A DNA stretch of 64,000 nucleotides from Paenibacillus sp. PL91 (GTDB lineage Bacteria; Bacillota; Bacilli; Paenibacillales; Paenibacillaceae): positions 1 through 64,000 of the forward strand of contig NZ_JABBYG020000023.1 in assembly GCF_012935325.2 (NCBI RefSeq), in the 5' to 3' direction. Positions 50,405-59,445 of this stretch are shown here, in pieces (position 1 is the first letter of the stretch; each line of letters begins with the position of its first letter). Position numbers and translations under genes: made by a program. Under the pieces are notes generated by a model. The model saw only the letters and a list, made by a program, of their open reading frames with translations. It was not told where the DNA came from and did no database searches.

Positions 50405-50452
50405 TCAAAAAGGCTGCGCCACCGTTAATTCAACGATGACACAGCCTTTATT
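50405..50452 (-). terminator. Terminator of the qox operon
   Basis: On the minus strand AAAGGCTG..CGTT pairs with AACG..CAGCCTTT, followed by TTGATT. It lies 28 bases after the qoxD stop. Confidence 0.85.
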
Positions 50453-50479
50453 GGGTTTATCCTCTACGGCTGCTGATGA

Positions 50480-50809
50480 TCAGCCAACCGCATTGTATGT
50501 CATAATCCAGACGGAGCCAGCGACGATTGTCATCAAGATGACGAGGCCGAATATAAGCGCCATGAGATTGAAGCGCGGCTTCTCCTCATCGCGGATATGC
50601 ATGAAGAAGATCAATTGAACAGCGAACTGCAAAACCGCCATGATCAGAATAAGCACGGTTGTAGCCGTTTTATTGAGTAGATCATTCATTACGACAACGA
50701 GCGGTATAATCGTCAGAATGATGGAGAATAGAAAACCGATGACATAAGACTTCATCGACCCGCCATGGGAGCCGTGCGCATCCTGCGCATGCGTGTTATG
50801 CTTTTCCAT
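50480..50809 (-). CDS. qoxD: Quinol oxidase subunit IV
   Basis: The 109-residue protein has three membrane helices and the family motifs LQFAVQLIFFMHI and SVWIMTYN, as in QoxD/CyoD. It helps assembly of the aa3/bo3-type terminal quinol oxidase in the cell membrane. The N-terminus is His-rich (HNTHAQDAHGSHGG). It follows qoxC with a single base between stop and start. Confidence 0.9.
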   Translation of the reverse strand: MEKHNTHAQDAHGSHGGSMKSYVIGFLFSIILTIIPLVVVMNDLLNKTATTVLILIMAVLQFAVQLIFFMHIRDEEKPRFNLMALIFGLVILMTIVAGSVWIMTYNAVG

Positions 50810-50810
50810 C

Positions 50811-51452
50811 CTACATCACCCCCATCAAGTAAACGATCGTGAATACGAAGATCCATACGACGTCCAAGAAATGCCAGTACAAGCTGATAATGCTTACCTT
50901 GCGCTTGGTAACCGGCGTGATTCCGCGGCGGCTTAGCTGAACGATCAGCGCGACCATCCAGACAAGGCCGACCGAAACGTGAAGTCCATGCGTCCCGACT
51001 AGGACGTAGAAGGCGGACCAATAGGCGCTCGTTCCAATATTAGCGCCCTCATGCACCAAATGCATGAACTCGTTCACTTCAAGGAATACGAACGATGCGC
51101 CAAGCAAAGCAGTAATCGCGAGCCAGAGAATCAAGCCGCGCTTGTTGCCTTTGTTCATTTCAAGAACGGCTATGCCGCTCGTGAAGCTGCTTGTCAGGAG
51201 AATGAAGGTCGAGATGATAATGCCGTTCATTTCGAGCAATTCCGCGCCTGTCGGTCCGCCGTCCGTATTGAGACGGAGGACGACAAAGGTAGCGAACAAC
51301 GTACCGAATAAAATAACGTCGGTTATTAGAAACAGCCAGAAGCCGAACAATTTCATCGATTCTTGATCGTGATGGTCATCATGGTGACCGCCGCCGTGAC
51401 CGGCACCGTGTCCGCCATGTGCTCCTGCTGGAGTGGAAACTGCATGTGCCAT
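50811..51452 (-). CDS. qoxC: Quinol oxidase subunit III
   Basis: The 213-residue protein has five membrane helices as in QoxC/CyoC: FGFWLFLITDVILFGTLFA, a central EMNGIIISTFILL, and LVGTHGLHVSVGLVWM. An unusual His/Gly-rich N-terminus (HGGHGAGHGGGHHDDHHD) precedes the first helix. Its start shares one base with the qoxB stop (TAATG). Confidence 0.93.
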   Translation of the reverse strand: MAHAVSTPAGAHGGHGAGHGGGHHDDHHDQESMKLFGFWLFLITDVILFGTLFATFVVLRLNTDGGPTGAELLEMNGIIISTFILLTSSFTSGIAVLEMNKGNKRGLILWLAITALLGASFVFLEVNEFMHLVHEGANIGTSAYWSAFYVLVGTHGLHVSVGLVWMVALIVQLSRRGITPVTKRKVSIISLYWHFLDVVWIFVFTIVYLMGVM

Positions 51453-53422
51453 TATTTTGTCCCCCTTAACGCTGCTTCCGTGCGCTCAATCTCATCTACC
51501 GGAATGTAGTAATCGGTATCGTACGAGAACGAACGAACAAGCATACATATGGCTACGCCGATTAGACCCGGTATCGCCATCCACAGCCAATCCCATACGA
51601 ATCCGAAGCCGGCTGTAAACCAGCATAGCGACATGATGAACGGGATGCCCGAGTTTTTAGGCATATGAATCGGCTCAAGCGGAGCGAGCGGCTTGGCAGG
51701 CTGCCCATTCGCAATGCGCTGCTTCTCTTCCCACCACTCATCTTGGCTCGTAACCTGCGGCAAGCGAGCAAAGTTATAAAGCGGTGCTGGCGAAGGAATC
51801 GACCATTCCAGCGTACGGCCATCCCATGCGTCGCCGTCTTTCTCTTTCTTGAAAAACTTAATGCTGTGCGCGATTTGCCACACTTGGAAAATAAACGCGA
51901 TACCCATTAAGAAGGCACCTACTGTCGATACAACGTTAAGCGGCTGCCAACCCATATCGAAGTCGTATGCGTTGAAGCGGCGTGTCATACCCATCAAGCC
52001 AAGCGCGTATTGCGGCATGAAACAAACGTAGAAGCCGATGTTCCAGAACCAGAATGCCCATTTGCCAAGCCCCTCATGCAAGCGGAAGCCGAACATTTTT
52101 GGCCACCAGTAGTAGAGACCCGCGAAATAACCGAACACGACACCGCCGATAAGCACCTGATGGAAATGCGCGATCAGGAAGTAGCTGTTATGGAACTGGA
52201 AGTCAGCCGGTGCAACCGATAGGAGTACCCCGGTCATCCCGCCGACGACAAAGCACGGTATAAACGCAACCGTCCACATCATCGGAGTCGTGAATTTAAT
52301 TCGGCCCCGATACATCGTAAACAGCCAGTTGAATATTTTTACCCCGGTCGGTATGGCGATTAGCATCGTCGTTAAGGCAAAGAATGCATTGACGTTTGCG
52401 CCGGAGCCCATGGTGAAGAAGTGATGCGCCCAAGTGAAGAAAGAGAAGAAGCTGATCGACATAAGGGCGAATACCATCGATTTGTATCCGAAGAGCTTTT
52501 TCTTCGAGAACGCCGAGACGATCTCGGAGAATATGCCGAATGCCGGCAAAATTACGATATATACTTCGGGATGTCCCCACATCCAGATGAGGTTGATATA
52601 CATCATCGGATTGCCGCCGCCGTCGAGCGTAAAGAAATGCGCGCCGAGATAGCGGTCAATGAACAGTAGGAACAGCGTAACGGTCAAAATCGGGAATGCG
52701 AACATAATGGTAATACAAGACGAGAGAACCGACCATACGAACATCGGCATTTGCATAAGCTTCATGCCAGGCGCACGCATTTTCAAGATCGTGACGACAA
52801 AGTTAATACCGGTTGCCAAGGAGCCGATACCTGAAATCTGAATACCCCAGATATAGAAGTCCTGTCCGAGTCCCGGACTGCCCGAGAGCTCAGAGAGCGG
52901 CGGATATGCGAGCCAGCCTGCATCAGGCGAGCCGCCGATAATAAAGGAAACATTAAACAGCATCGCTCCAAAGAAGAACATCCAGAAGCTTAGGGAGTTC
53001 AGGAACGGAAAGGCGACGTCGCGCGCTCCGATTTGCAGAGGAACGACGATATTGAATAGACCGAACATAAGCGGCATCGCCATGAACAAAATCATGATTA
53101 CGCCATGCGTCGTGAATATCTGGTTATAATGCTCCGGAACCAAGAACTCAAGCTCCGGTGCGGCTAGCTGAACCCGCATGAGCAGCGCATCGACGCCGCC
53201 GCGGAACAGCATGAGAATGGAGGCGATGATGTACATGATGCCGATCTTCTTATGATCGACGCTAGTCAGCCATTCGGTCCAAAGCCAGCGCCATTTTTTG
53301 AAAAAGGTAAGAACGAATATGATGGCGACAATCGACAATCCGATCGACACTTGAGCCCCTAGAATAAGCGGATCGCCAGTAACGAAAAATTCGGATGCGA
53401 AGTCTTTAATTTTGTCTAACAT
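51452..53422 (-). CDS. qoxB: Quinol oxidase subunit I
   Basis: This is the catalytic subunit that holds heme and CuB and pumps protons while reducing oxygen to water. The 656-residue length fits QoxB (extra helices relative to CtaD). The CuB and heme ligands lie in WMWGHPEVYIVILPAFG, FFTWAHHFFTMGSG and FLIAHFHQVLIGG. It begins at ATG 53422 after AGGAGGA; the longer frame to 53452 has no support. Confidence 0.95.
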   Translation of the reverse strand: MLDKIKDFASEFFVTGDPLILGAQVSIGLSIVAIIFVLTFFKKWRWLWTEWLTSVDHKKIGIMYIIASILMLFRGGVDALLMRVQLAAPELEFLVPEHYNQIFTTHGVIMILFMAMPLMFGLFNIVVPLQIGARDVAFPFLNSLSFWMFFFGAMLFNVSFIIGGSPDAGWLAYPPLSELSGSPGLGQDFYIWGIQISGIGSLATGINFVVTILKMRAPGMKLMQMPMFVWSVLSSCITIMFAFPILTVTLFLLFIDRYLGAHFFTLDGGGNPMMYINLIWMWGHPEVYIVILPAFGIFSEIVSAFSKKKLFGYKSMVFALMSISFFSFFTWAHHFFTMGSGANVNAFFALTTMLIAIPTGVKIFNWLFTMYRGRIKFTTPMMWTVAFIPCFVVGGMTGVLLSVAPADFQFHNSYFLIAHFHQVLIGGVVFGYFAGLYYWWPKMFGFRLHEGLGKWAFWFWNIGFYVCFMPQYALGLMGMTRRFNAYDFDMGWQPLNVVSTVGAFLMGIAFIFQVWQIAHSIKFFKKEKDGDAWDGRTLEWSIPSPAPLYNFARLPQVTSQDEWWEEKQRIANGQPAKPLAPLEPIHMPKNSGIPFIMSLCWFTAGFGFVWDWLWMAIPGLIGVAICMLVRSFSYDTDYYIPVDEIERTEAALRGTK

Positions 53423-53484
53423 TTGGGGTCCTCCTAAAAGTTTGTGGAACAAACTCGCTTCAAAAGCATTCGCTTGTTACTGGT

Positions 53485-54465
53485 TTAATGACCCGCATGG
53501 CTATGTGCGTTAGAGTCATTGCTGCTTGCGTCCGTATCAGCCGGTGCTTTCTCTTCATCAGCGGTTGCCTCAGACTGTACGGCTTCGCCGCCATGATGCT
53601 GATGAGCGCCACCGCCGCCGTTTATATACTGCATGACTACTTTATTGAACAAGCCTTCAGGGAAGCTGGAGAATAGCTGTACATCCGATGTGCTTGGCTC
53701 GGTTAGCTTCTCGAAGCCTTCCATAGTCAGAGCCGGAGACGACGCTTTTACTTCGCTTACCCACGCCTTATAATCTTCCTCCGAGGTAGCATCGACCTTA
53801 AAGGTCATTTTCGCAAAATCTTTACCCGTGAAGTTTGCGCCGGAGCCATAATAGCTGCCTTGCTCATCCGCTTGAAGGAATAGGGTCATGGCCATGCCGG
53901 ACATGGAATAAATTTGCCCGCCGAGCTGTGGAACCCAGAAGGAGTTCATCGCCGTGTCGGACGTGACTTGAAACTTAATCGGCACATCTTCCGGTATCTT
54001 GATGTAGTTGACCGTCGCAATATCCTCATCGGGATATTTGAACAGCCATTTCCAGTCGAGCGATGTGACTTGAATGGTAATGGGCGCCTTAGCAGATTCA
54101 ATCGGCTTGGAAGGCTCAAGCGCATAGGTGTATTTAACAGTGACGATTGCAAGGATTAGGATGGCGACAATCGGAATGCTCCACCATGTAATCTCTAGCT
54201 TCGTGCTATGCTCCCAGTTTGGCTTATAGGAAGCCTTGCTGCCTGGTTTATCGCGGTACCGCCAGACGATAACGGCTGTCAGGATGAGTACAGGCACGAT
54301 GATAACCGCACACAGAATGGTAGAAAAATAAATCAAGTCTTTTTGAGACTCGCCGATTGGCCCTTTCGGATCGAGCACAATGTATTGCTCACCGCAGCCG
54401 GAAAGCATAACGGCCATTAACATAATAAGTACGGGTGTCAGCATGCGAAGATACGGTCTCATCAT
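53485..54465 (-). CDS. qoxA: Quinol oxidase subunit II
   Basis: The 326-residue protein has a lipobox (MLSGC, Cys24), two membrane helices (about 40-70 and 95-115), and a cupredoxin-like outer domain with VTSLDWKWLFKYP and MNSFWVPQLGGQIYSMSGM. CuA cysteine ligands are absent, which marks it as quinol-type rather than cytochrome c-type. The last about 40 residues are His/Ala/Glu-rich (HQHHGGE, HSHAGH). GAGGAG lies 9 bases before the first of two ATG codons. It leads qoxABCD. Confidence 0.94.
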   Translation of the reverse strand: MMRPYLRMLTPVLIMLMAVMLSGCGEQYIVLDPKGPIGESQKDLIYFSTILCAVIIVPVLILTAVIVWRYRDKPGSKASYKPNWEHSTKLEITWWSIPIVAILILAIVTVKYTYALEPSKPIESAKAPITIQVTSLDWKWLFKYPDEDIATVNYIKIPEDVPIKFQVTSDTAMNSFWVPQLGGQIYSMSGMAMTLFLQADEQGSYYGSGANFTGKDFAKMTFKVDATSEEDYKAWVSEVKASSPALTMEGFEKLTEPSTSDVQLFSSFPEGLFNKVVMQYINGGGGAHQHHGGEAVQSEATADEEKAPADTDASSNDSNAHSHAGH

Positions 54466-54667
54466 CAGTTCAACTCCTCAAAATTACTGCTTACGACTAC
54501 AATAGCAGATCCGCAACGGAATAACTGCGGGGTTAACAATTACGTCAAGAATTCGTCTTTTTTCTGTAATAGAAAGTTCACTGCTTAGACAACTGTTACA
54601 TTTAGGAGCATTTTTAGGGCCAATCGCTTTACCGATGATTACCCAAATTCATCCCTTTTGTCTCATG

Positions 54668-54723
54668 TCCAAAACAAATAGACAGCCCCATCCGGTCATC
54701 GACCAAATAGGACTGTCTATTTG
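54668..54723 (-). terminator. Terminator, minus strand
   Basis: CAAATAGACAG/CTGTCTATTTG (11 bp) followed on the minus strand by TTTTGG. It closes the gene at 54742. The rest of 54466-54667 shows no gene and must carry the qox promoter. Confidence 0.78.
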
Positions 54724-54741
54724 CTCCGCTAGGTGCGGCCA

Positions 54742-55032
54742 TTATTTGCGGTTATGCTCGCTCAAATCATTCGACGGCTGTTCTTGATTCAGGCGTGCGT
54801 GGACGAGTCCAATCGCTGTGCCGATGACATAAATATGAACGCTGCCGATTAGGAATCCGATGCCGACCATAAGTCCGACATTTTGATCACTGAAGTGGCT
54901 TAAATTGGCTACACTGAGCAAAACGCCAATAGATAGAACAACCCAAGCAATTGCTGTCATCGCTTTAACAAGGCGCTTGACATCCGACTTTGAAGGCTGA
55001 ACATGGCTAATTGTTGCTGTTTTCGTTGTCAT
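54742..55032 (-). CDS. Small membrane protein of unknown function
   Basis: The 96-residue protein has two hydrophobic helices (about 25-45 and 53-78). I do not recognise the family. A GTG nine bases earlier is in frame, but GGGAG with an 8-base spacer favours ATG 55032 (MTTKTATISHV). It is monocistronic, between the qox and pbpG units. Confidence 0.72.
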   Translation of the reverse strand: MTTKTATISHVQPSKSDVKRLVKAMTAIAWVVLSIGVLLSVANLSHFSDQNVGLMVGIGFLIGSVHIYVIGTAIGLVHARLNQEQPSNDLSEHNRK

Positions 55033-55204
55033 ATTGAACACTCCCGGTTACATTGTAAGTGTTTTCTTATGTTTACTATAACACAACACCATGCTTTTGT
55101 TCAAAGAAAATTCACTTTTTGATCATAAATCGGACAAAAATGTGCGAAGGTCATGGCATCGGCATAAACGGAAGCTTCAATAGGATATGAAAGAAGCAAT
55201 CTTT

Positions 55205-57304
55205 TTAATCAGTCCACCAGCGCTTCAGATCAGACCACCAAGAACGTCGTCCCGCCTTTGCTCCGTCTCCCGCGGAATCGCTGCCATCCTCGCCCGCAGA
55301 CTCACCGCATACGGCAGTAGGCTCCGTACCGCTAAGGAACGTTTCGAGTCGCCTGTTCGGGCAGCTGCCCTCGGCCAGCTTTCCGCTGGTCGGATCAATG
55401 TACACCGTAACGACGCCTTCCGGAATCGGAAAGATCTTCGGCGGCACAGAGGCAAGCGCCTGTTCGGTAAACTTGGCGAATATTGGAGCTGCGCGATATG
55501 CCTCGGCTACGGTTAGCTTGCGATCCTTGTCGTAGCCGACCCATACGGCTGTCGCCAGCTCAGGCGTGTAGCCTACGAGCCATGCATCCGTAGGTGTCGT
55601 GCCTGTCTTGCCTGCAACAGGACGCTTAATAATAGAAGAGACCCGGAATGCGGTGCCGCCTTCTTCAAACACGCTCTCCATTAAGCTGGTCATCACATAA
55701 GCTTCCGCAGCGGTCACCGCTTGCTCGGATTTATGTTCCGCTTCATATAAAACTTGGCCCTTGCGGTCCTCGATCCGAATAATCGCGATTGGCTCCTCAT
55801 GGATGCCGCCGTTTGCGAACGTGCCGAAGGCGGAAGCCATCTCAAACGGGCTGACCGGGAAGGTGCCAAGCGCAAGGGACGGAACCGGCTGCATCGGACT
55901 ATCAACGCCGAGCTTCCGCGCGGTCTCGATGACTTTATCTGCGCCAACGGTCATGATCGTGTTGACCGCATAAATATTATCCGAGCTTGCCAGCGCCTTT
56001 CGCATATCGATTAACTCATTCAAATACTTATCGCCGTAGTTGCGAGGCTCGTATGTCTTGCGGCCTTCATCATAAGTGAACACGGTCGGTTCGCTCTTAT
56101 AGCGTGTCATGGGCGACATATACCCGCTCTGCAGGGCGGTTAAATACAAGAAAGCCTTGAAGGAGGAGCCAGGCTGGCGCGTTTTGGCAAATACGCGGTT
56201 GTACTGGTTCTTCTTGTAGTTTCTGCCGCCGACCATCGCTTTGATATAACCGTTGCGCGGATCAATGGCAATAAGAGCGGCCTGCTGCTCCGAGCTTTGT
56301 GGAATCCCATCCGCAATGACCTCTTCGGCTGTCGATTGGGCTTCCGGATCAAGCGTCGTATAGATCGTAATCCCGCCCTCATTGAGCAAATGCTCGTTGA
56401 TGCCAAGCTTGTCGACAGCTATATACCTTATATAGTCACGAAAGTACGGCGCGAACCCCTCCTGCTCGCCAGAGCCGAGCGTCTGGAAATTGAGCACCTC
56501 CGCATATGCGGCATCCGCCTGCTCGGATGTGATGGAGCCCCCTTCGAGCATCGCCTGCAAAATGGTAAGCTGACGGTCCTTCGCGTTTTTCATATTCAGG
56601 TAAGGGGAATAATATTTTGGCCCCTTCGGTATGCCGGCCAGCATGGCGCTTTCTGCAAGCGAGAGCTCGGAGGCATGCTTATTGAAATACATCATCGCAG
56701 CGGCTTCAATGCCGTAGGAGCCATGGCCGTAATAAATTTGATTCAGGTACATGCCGAGAATTTCATCCTTGGAGTAGCTCATTTCGAGCTGAACGGTATA
56801 CATTGCTTCCTTCACTTTGCGCTGCCAGGTTCGCTCATGCGTCAAATACAGATTGCGTGCAAGCTGCTGAGTGAGTGTGCTCGCCCCTTGCCGCGCGGAC
56901 AAGCTCTGAACGTTCACCATAACGGCGCGCGCCATTCCCTTCATATCAAAGCCGCGATGATCGTAGAAGCGGCGATCTTCAATCGCAAGCGTCGCTTCAA
57001 CAACATAATGCGAAATATCCGACAGCTGCACGGAGCGGCGATTCTCGCCGGCATGGAAGGTGTCGATGACGTTGCCATGCAGATCGAGCATTTGGGATGT
57101 TTGGCTGATAGCGGCGACAGGCAGCGTCTGCATGCTCAAATAAATGAGCGTGCCCACCATGATGAGCAGCAATAGAGTTAGAGCGGCAGCAGTCCATCGC
57201 AGCCACTTTTTCATTTTCAAGAATTGGGAAAGGAACCTCTCGGTTATAATAGGAAAAGCAGGACGGCGTCTTGGCTTGCCCTGCTGGTTGGAAGGCTTTT
57301 TCAT
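55205..57304 (-). CDS. pbpG: Class A penicillin-binding protein (PbpG/PBP2d-like)
   Basis: The 699-residue bifunctional enzyme polymerises and crosslinks peptidoglycan. It has a membrane helix near 37-57, a GT51 domain (ATLAIEDRRFYDHRGFD, RQGASTLTQQLARNL, KEAMYTVQLE) and a transpeptidase domain with SSFK (in RQPGSSFKAF), SSDN and KTGT. In Bacillus subtilis pbpG (ywhE) lies beside speE and is made in the forespore for germ-cell-wall synthesis. The same neighbour and a forespore-type promoter here support that role. GAAGGGAG lies nine bases before the ATG. Confidence 0.92.
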   Translation of the reverse strand: MKKPSNQQGKPRRRPAFPIITERFLSQFLKMKKWLRWTAAALTLLLLIMVGTLIYLSMQTLPVAAISQTSQMLDLHGNVIDTFHAGENRRSVQLSDISHYVVEATLAIEDRRFYDHRGFDMKGMARAVMVNVQSLSARQGASTLTQQLARNLYLTHERTWQRKVKEAMYTVQLEMSYSKDEILGMYLNQIYYGHGSYGIEAAAMMYFNKHASELSLAESAMLAGIPKGPKYYSPYLNMKNAKDRQLTILQAMLEGGSITSEQADAAYAEVLNFQTLGSGEQEGFAPYFRDYIRYIAVDKLGINEHLLNEGGITIYTTLDPEAQSTAEEVIADGIPQSSEQQAALIAIDPRNGYIKAMVGGRNYKKNQYNRVFAKTRQPGSSFKAFLYLTALQSGYMSPMTRYKSEPTVFTYDEGRKTYEPRNYGDKYLNELIDMRKALASSDNIYAVNTIMTVGADKVIETARKLGVDSPMQPVPSLALGTFPVSPFEMASAFGTFANGGIHEEPIAIIRIEDRKGQVLYEAEHKSEQAVTAAEAYVMTSLMESVFEEGGTAFRVSSIIKRPVAGKTGTTPTDAWLVGYTPELATAVWVGYDKDRKLTVAEAYRAAPIFAKFTEQALASVPPKIFPIPEGVVTVYIDPTSGKLAEGSCPNRRLETFLSGTEPTAVCGESAGEDGSDSAGDGAKAGRRSWWSDLKRWWTD

Positions 57305-57342
57305 GGAGCGGGCTCCCTTCAGCGCATAGCTTCACTTTTCCT

Positions 57343-57373
57343 TAGTATGGAAAAACGGGGAACACCCTATTCA
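57343..57373 (-). promoter_or_regulatory. SigG/SigF (forespore) promoter of pbpG
   Basis: On the minus strand TGAATA (complement of 57368-57373), exactly 18 bases, then CATACTA (complement of 57343-57349). This is a full match to the forespore consensus. The -10 ends 38 bases before the pbpG start codon. Confidence 0.8.
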
Positions 57374-57420
57374 CGCGGAGCGGGCGGATCATTAAATTTT
57401 TGTATAAAAGGTTGAAAAGG

Positions 57421-57448
57421 TTGCTTTTTTGGCCTAATTTACTATAAT
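57421..57448 (+). promoter_or_regulatory. Promoter of speE-speB
   Basis: TTGCTT (57421-57426), 16 bases, TATAAT (57443-57448), about 40 bases before the speE start codon. Confidence 0.65.
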
Positions 57449-57486
57449 TACGATTGAACGATTGAAGGAAAGAAGGGATTTTCGAC

Positions 57487-58314
57487 ATGGAATTGTGGTA
57501 TACGGAAAAACAAACAGACAGCTTCGGCATTACGGCGAAGATTACTAAAACGTATGTTAATGAACAAACGGATTTTCAACAGCTTGATATGATCGAGACA
57601 GAAGAGTTCGGAACGATGCTCGTCCTTGACGGCATGGTTATGACAACGGTTAAGGATGAATTCGTTTACCACGAGATGGTTGCGCATCCTGTTCTTTTCA
57701 CGCATCCGAACCCGGAGTACGTGCTTGTAGTTGGCGGCGGAGACGGCGGCGTTATTCGTGAAGTCATGAAACACCCTAAGGTGAAGAAGGCTGTTCTTGT
57801 CGACATTGACGGAAAAGTCATTGAATACTCCAAAAAATATTTGCCATCCATCGCTGGCGAGCTCGACAACCCGCGTGTTGAAGTGCTTGTAAACGACGGC
57901 TTCATGCATATTCATGATCATAAAAACACGTACGATGTCATTATGGTTGACTCAACAGAGCCGGTTGGCCCTGCCGCAAACCTATTCACAAAAGGCTTCT
58001 ACCAAGGCATCTACGAGTCCTTGAAGGAAGACGGCATCTTCGTCGCGCAAACGGACAACCCTTGGTTCAAGGCTGACCTTATCCAAAGCGTAAACAAAGA
58101 CGTGAAGGAAGTATTCCCAATTGTTCGTGTATACGGCGCGAATATCCCGACTTACCCAAGCGGTCTATGGACGTTCACGATGGGCAGCAAAAAGTACGAT
58201 CCTACGGCTGTTGACGAGACAGCTATTCCGGAAATCGATACCAAATACTACACGCCGCGTCTTCACAAGGCAGCATTTGTGCTTCCTAAGTTCGTTGAAG
58301 ACCTTATTAAGTAA
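57487..58314 (+). CDS. speE: Spermidine synthase
   Basis: SpeE transfers an aminopropyl group from decarboxylated SAM to putrescine. The 275-residue protein has VVGGGDGGVIREV (nucleotide binding), DIDGKVIEYSKKY and DSTEPVGPA, and the N-terminal ELWYTEKQ. GAAGGGA lies about nine bases before the ATG. speB follows after 38 bases. Together they form the agmatine route to spermidine, as in Bacillus subtilis. Confidence 0.96.
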   Translation: MELWYTEKQTDSFGITAKITKTYVNEQTDFQQLDMIETEEFGTMLVLDGMVMTTVKDEFVYHEMVAHPVLFTHPNPEYVLVVGGGDGGVIREVMKHPKVKKAVLVDIDGKVIEYSKKYLPSIAGELDNPRVEVLVNDGFMHIHDHKNTYDVIMVDSTEPVGPAANLFTKGFYQGIYESLKEDGIFVAQTDNPWFKADLIQSVNKDVKEVFPIVRVYGANIPTYPSGLWTFTMGSKKYDPTAVDETAIPEIDTKYYTPRLHKAAFVLPKFVEDLIK

Positions 58315-58352
58315 TAAGCGGCTTACGTTATAGGAAAGTGAGGACAAGCCTT

Positions 58353-59222
58353 ATGAAATTGGATCAAAAATATTCAGGCAATGTCTTCATCCTGAGCTCT
58401 GACAACTATGAAGCTTCTAAAGCGGTTATCTACGGCATGCCGATGGATTTCACGGTCAGCTTCCGTCCAGGCTCGCGCTTCGGCCCCCCTCGCATTCGCG
58501 AGGTGTCGATCGGACTTGAAGAATACAGCCCATATCTGGATCGCAGCCTCGAGGATATTGAATATTTCGATGCCGGCGACCTGCTGCTTCCCTTCGGAAA
58601 TGCAGCGCGCAGCTTGGAAATCATCGGCGAATTCGTTCGCGGCGTTCTAGACGATGGCAAAATCCCTGTTGGACTCGGCGGCGAGCATCTTGTTTCTTGG
58701 CCGATTTTCCAAGAGGTGTACAAGAAATATCCTGATCTTGCGATCATCCACTTCGACGCTCATGCCGATCTGCGCGAGTCGTATGAAGGCGAGCCGTTGT
58801 CCCACTCGACACCGCTGCGCAAAGCAGCCGGCCTAATGGGCGGACAGAACATTTACCAATTCGGTATTCGTTCGGGCTCACGCGAGGAATGGCAGTATGC
58901 ACGCGAGAACATTAACTTCCACCCGTTCGAGGTGCTGGAGCCGCTGAAGAAGGTGCTGCCAGAGCTTGAAGGGCGTCCGGTTTACTTGACGATTGATATC
59001 GATGTGCTGGATCCATCCGCAGCGCCAGGTACAGGTACAGCGGAAGCGGGCGGCATTACGTCGAAGGAGCTCATCGAATCGGTACATGCAATTGCGCGTT
59101 CAGGCGTGAATATCGTTGGCTTCGACCTCGTTGAGGTAGCTCCGGCTTATGATCCAACCGAACAAACGCAGATCGTTGCGGCGAAAGTTATCCGTGAGAT
59201 GCTGCTAGGATTTTTGAAATAA
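58353..59222 (+). CDS. speB: Agmatinase
   Basis: SpeB hydrolyses agmatine to putrescine and urea. The 289-residue protein has the ureohydrolase manganese motifs GLGGEHL, FDAHADLR and LTIDIDVLDPSAAPGTGT. The frame begins at 58338, but AAAGTGAGGA with an 8-base spacer sets ATG 58353 (MKLDQKYSG). A strong terminator closes the operon. Confidence 0.96.
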   Translation: MKLDQKYSGNVFILSSDNYEASKAVIYGMPMDFTVSFRPGSRFGPPRIREVSIGLEEYSPYLDRSLEDIEYFDAGDLLLPFGNAARSLEIIGEFVRGVLDDGKIPVGLGGEHLVSWPIFQEVYKKYPDLAIIHFDAHADLRESYEGEPLSHSTPLRKAAGLMGGQNIYQFGIRSGSREEWQYARENINFHPFEVLEPLKKVLPELEGRPVYLTIDIDVLDPSAAPGTGTAEAGGITSKELIESVHAIARSGVNIVGFDLVEVAPAYDPTEQTQIVAAKVIREMLLGFLK

Positions 59223-59236
59223 ATTCTATTTGCAAT

Positions 59237-59285
59237 AAAAAGGCTTCGCCCGAACGGTTAATCCGTTTAAGGCGAAGCCTTTTTG
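59237..59285 (+). terminator. Terminator of speE-speB
   Basis: AAAAAGGCTTCGCC/GGCGAAGCCTTTTT with an inner AACGG/CCGTT helix. Confidence 0.95.
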
Positions 59286-59302
59286 CGTTATTGATGAATA
59301 GG

Positions 59303-59329
59303 TTCGACAAGATATCCGAAAATCGACAA
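59303..59329 (+). promoter_or_regulatory. Repeated TCGACAA motifs upstream of the nucleotidase gene
   Basis: TTCGACAA (59303-59310; reverse complement of the Spo0A box TTGTCGAA) and ATCGACAA (59322-59329) are 19 bases apart in the same orientation. They may be a regulator's tandem site. The following 59330-59380 is AT-rich and contains TATTAT, a candidate -10. Confidence 0.3.
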
Positions 59330-59445
59330 ATTAATCGAATGACAATTCTGAATAATTAAATTATTATAGTTGAGGTAAACAATGGAACATGAAGTGGATG
59401 CATGGGAAAACTAGAAACAGAAGAGAAATAGAGGAGGAGTTATTG

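Noticed and set aside
56297..57175. 292-codon plus-strand frame opposite pbpG
   Set aside because: Reverse-strand shadow of the glycosyltransferase domain of a clear PBP.
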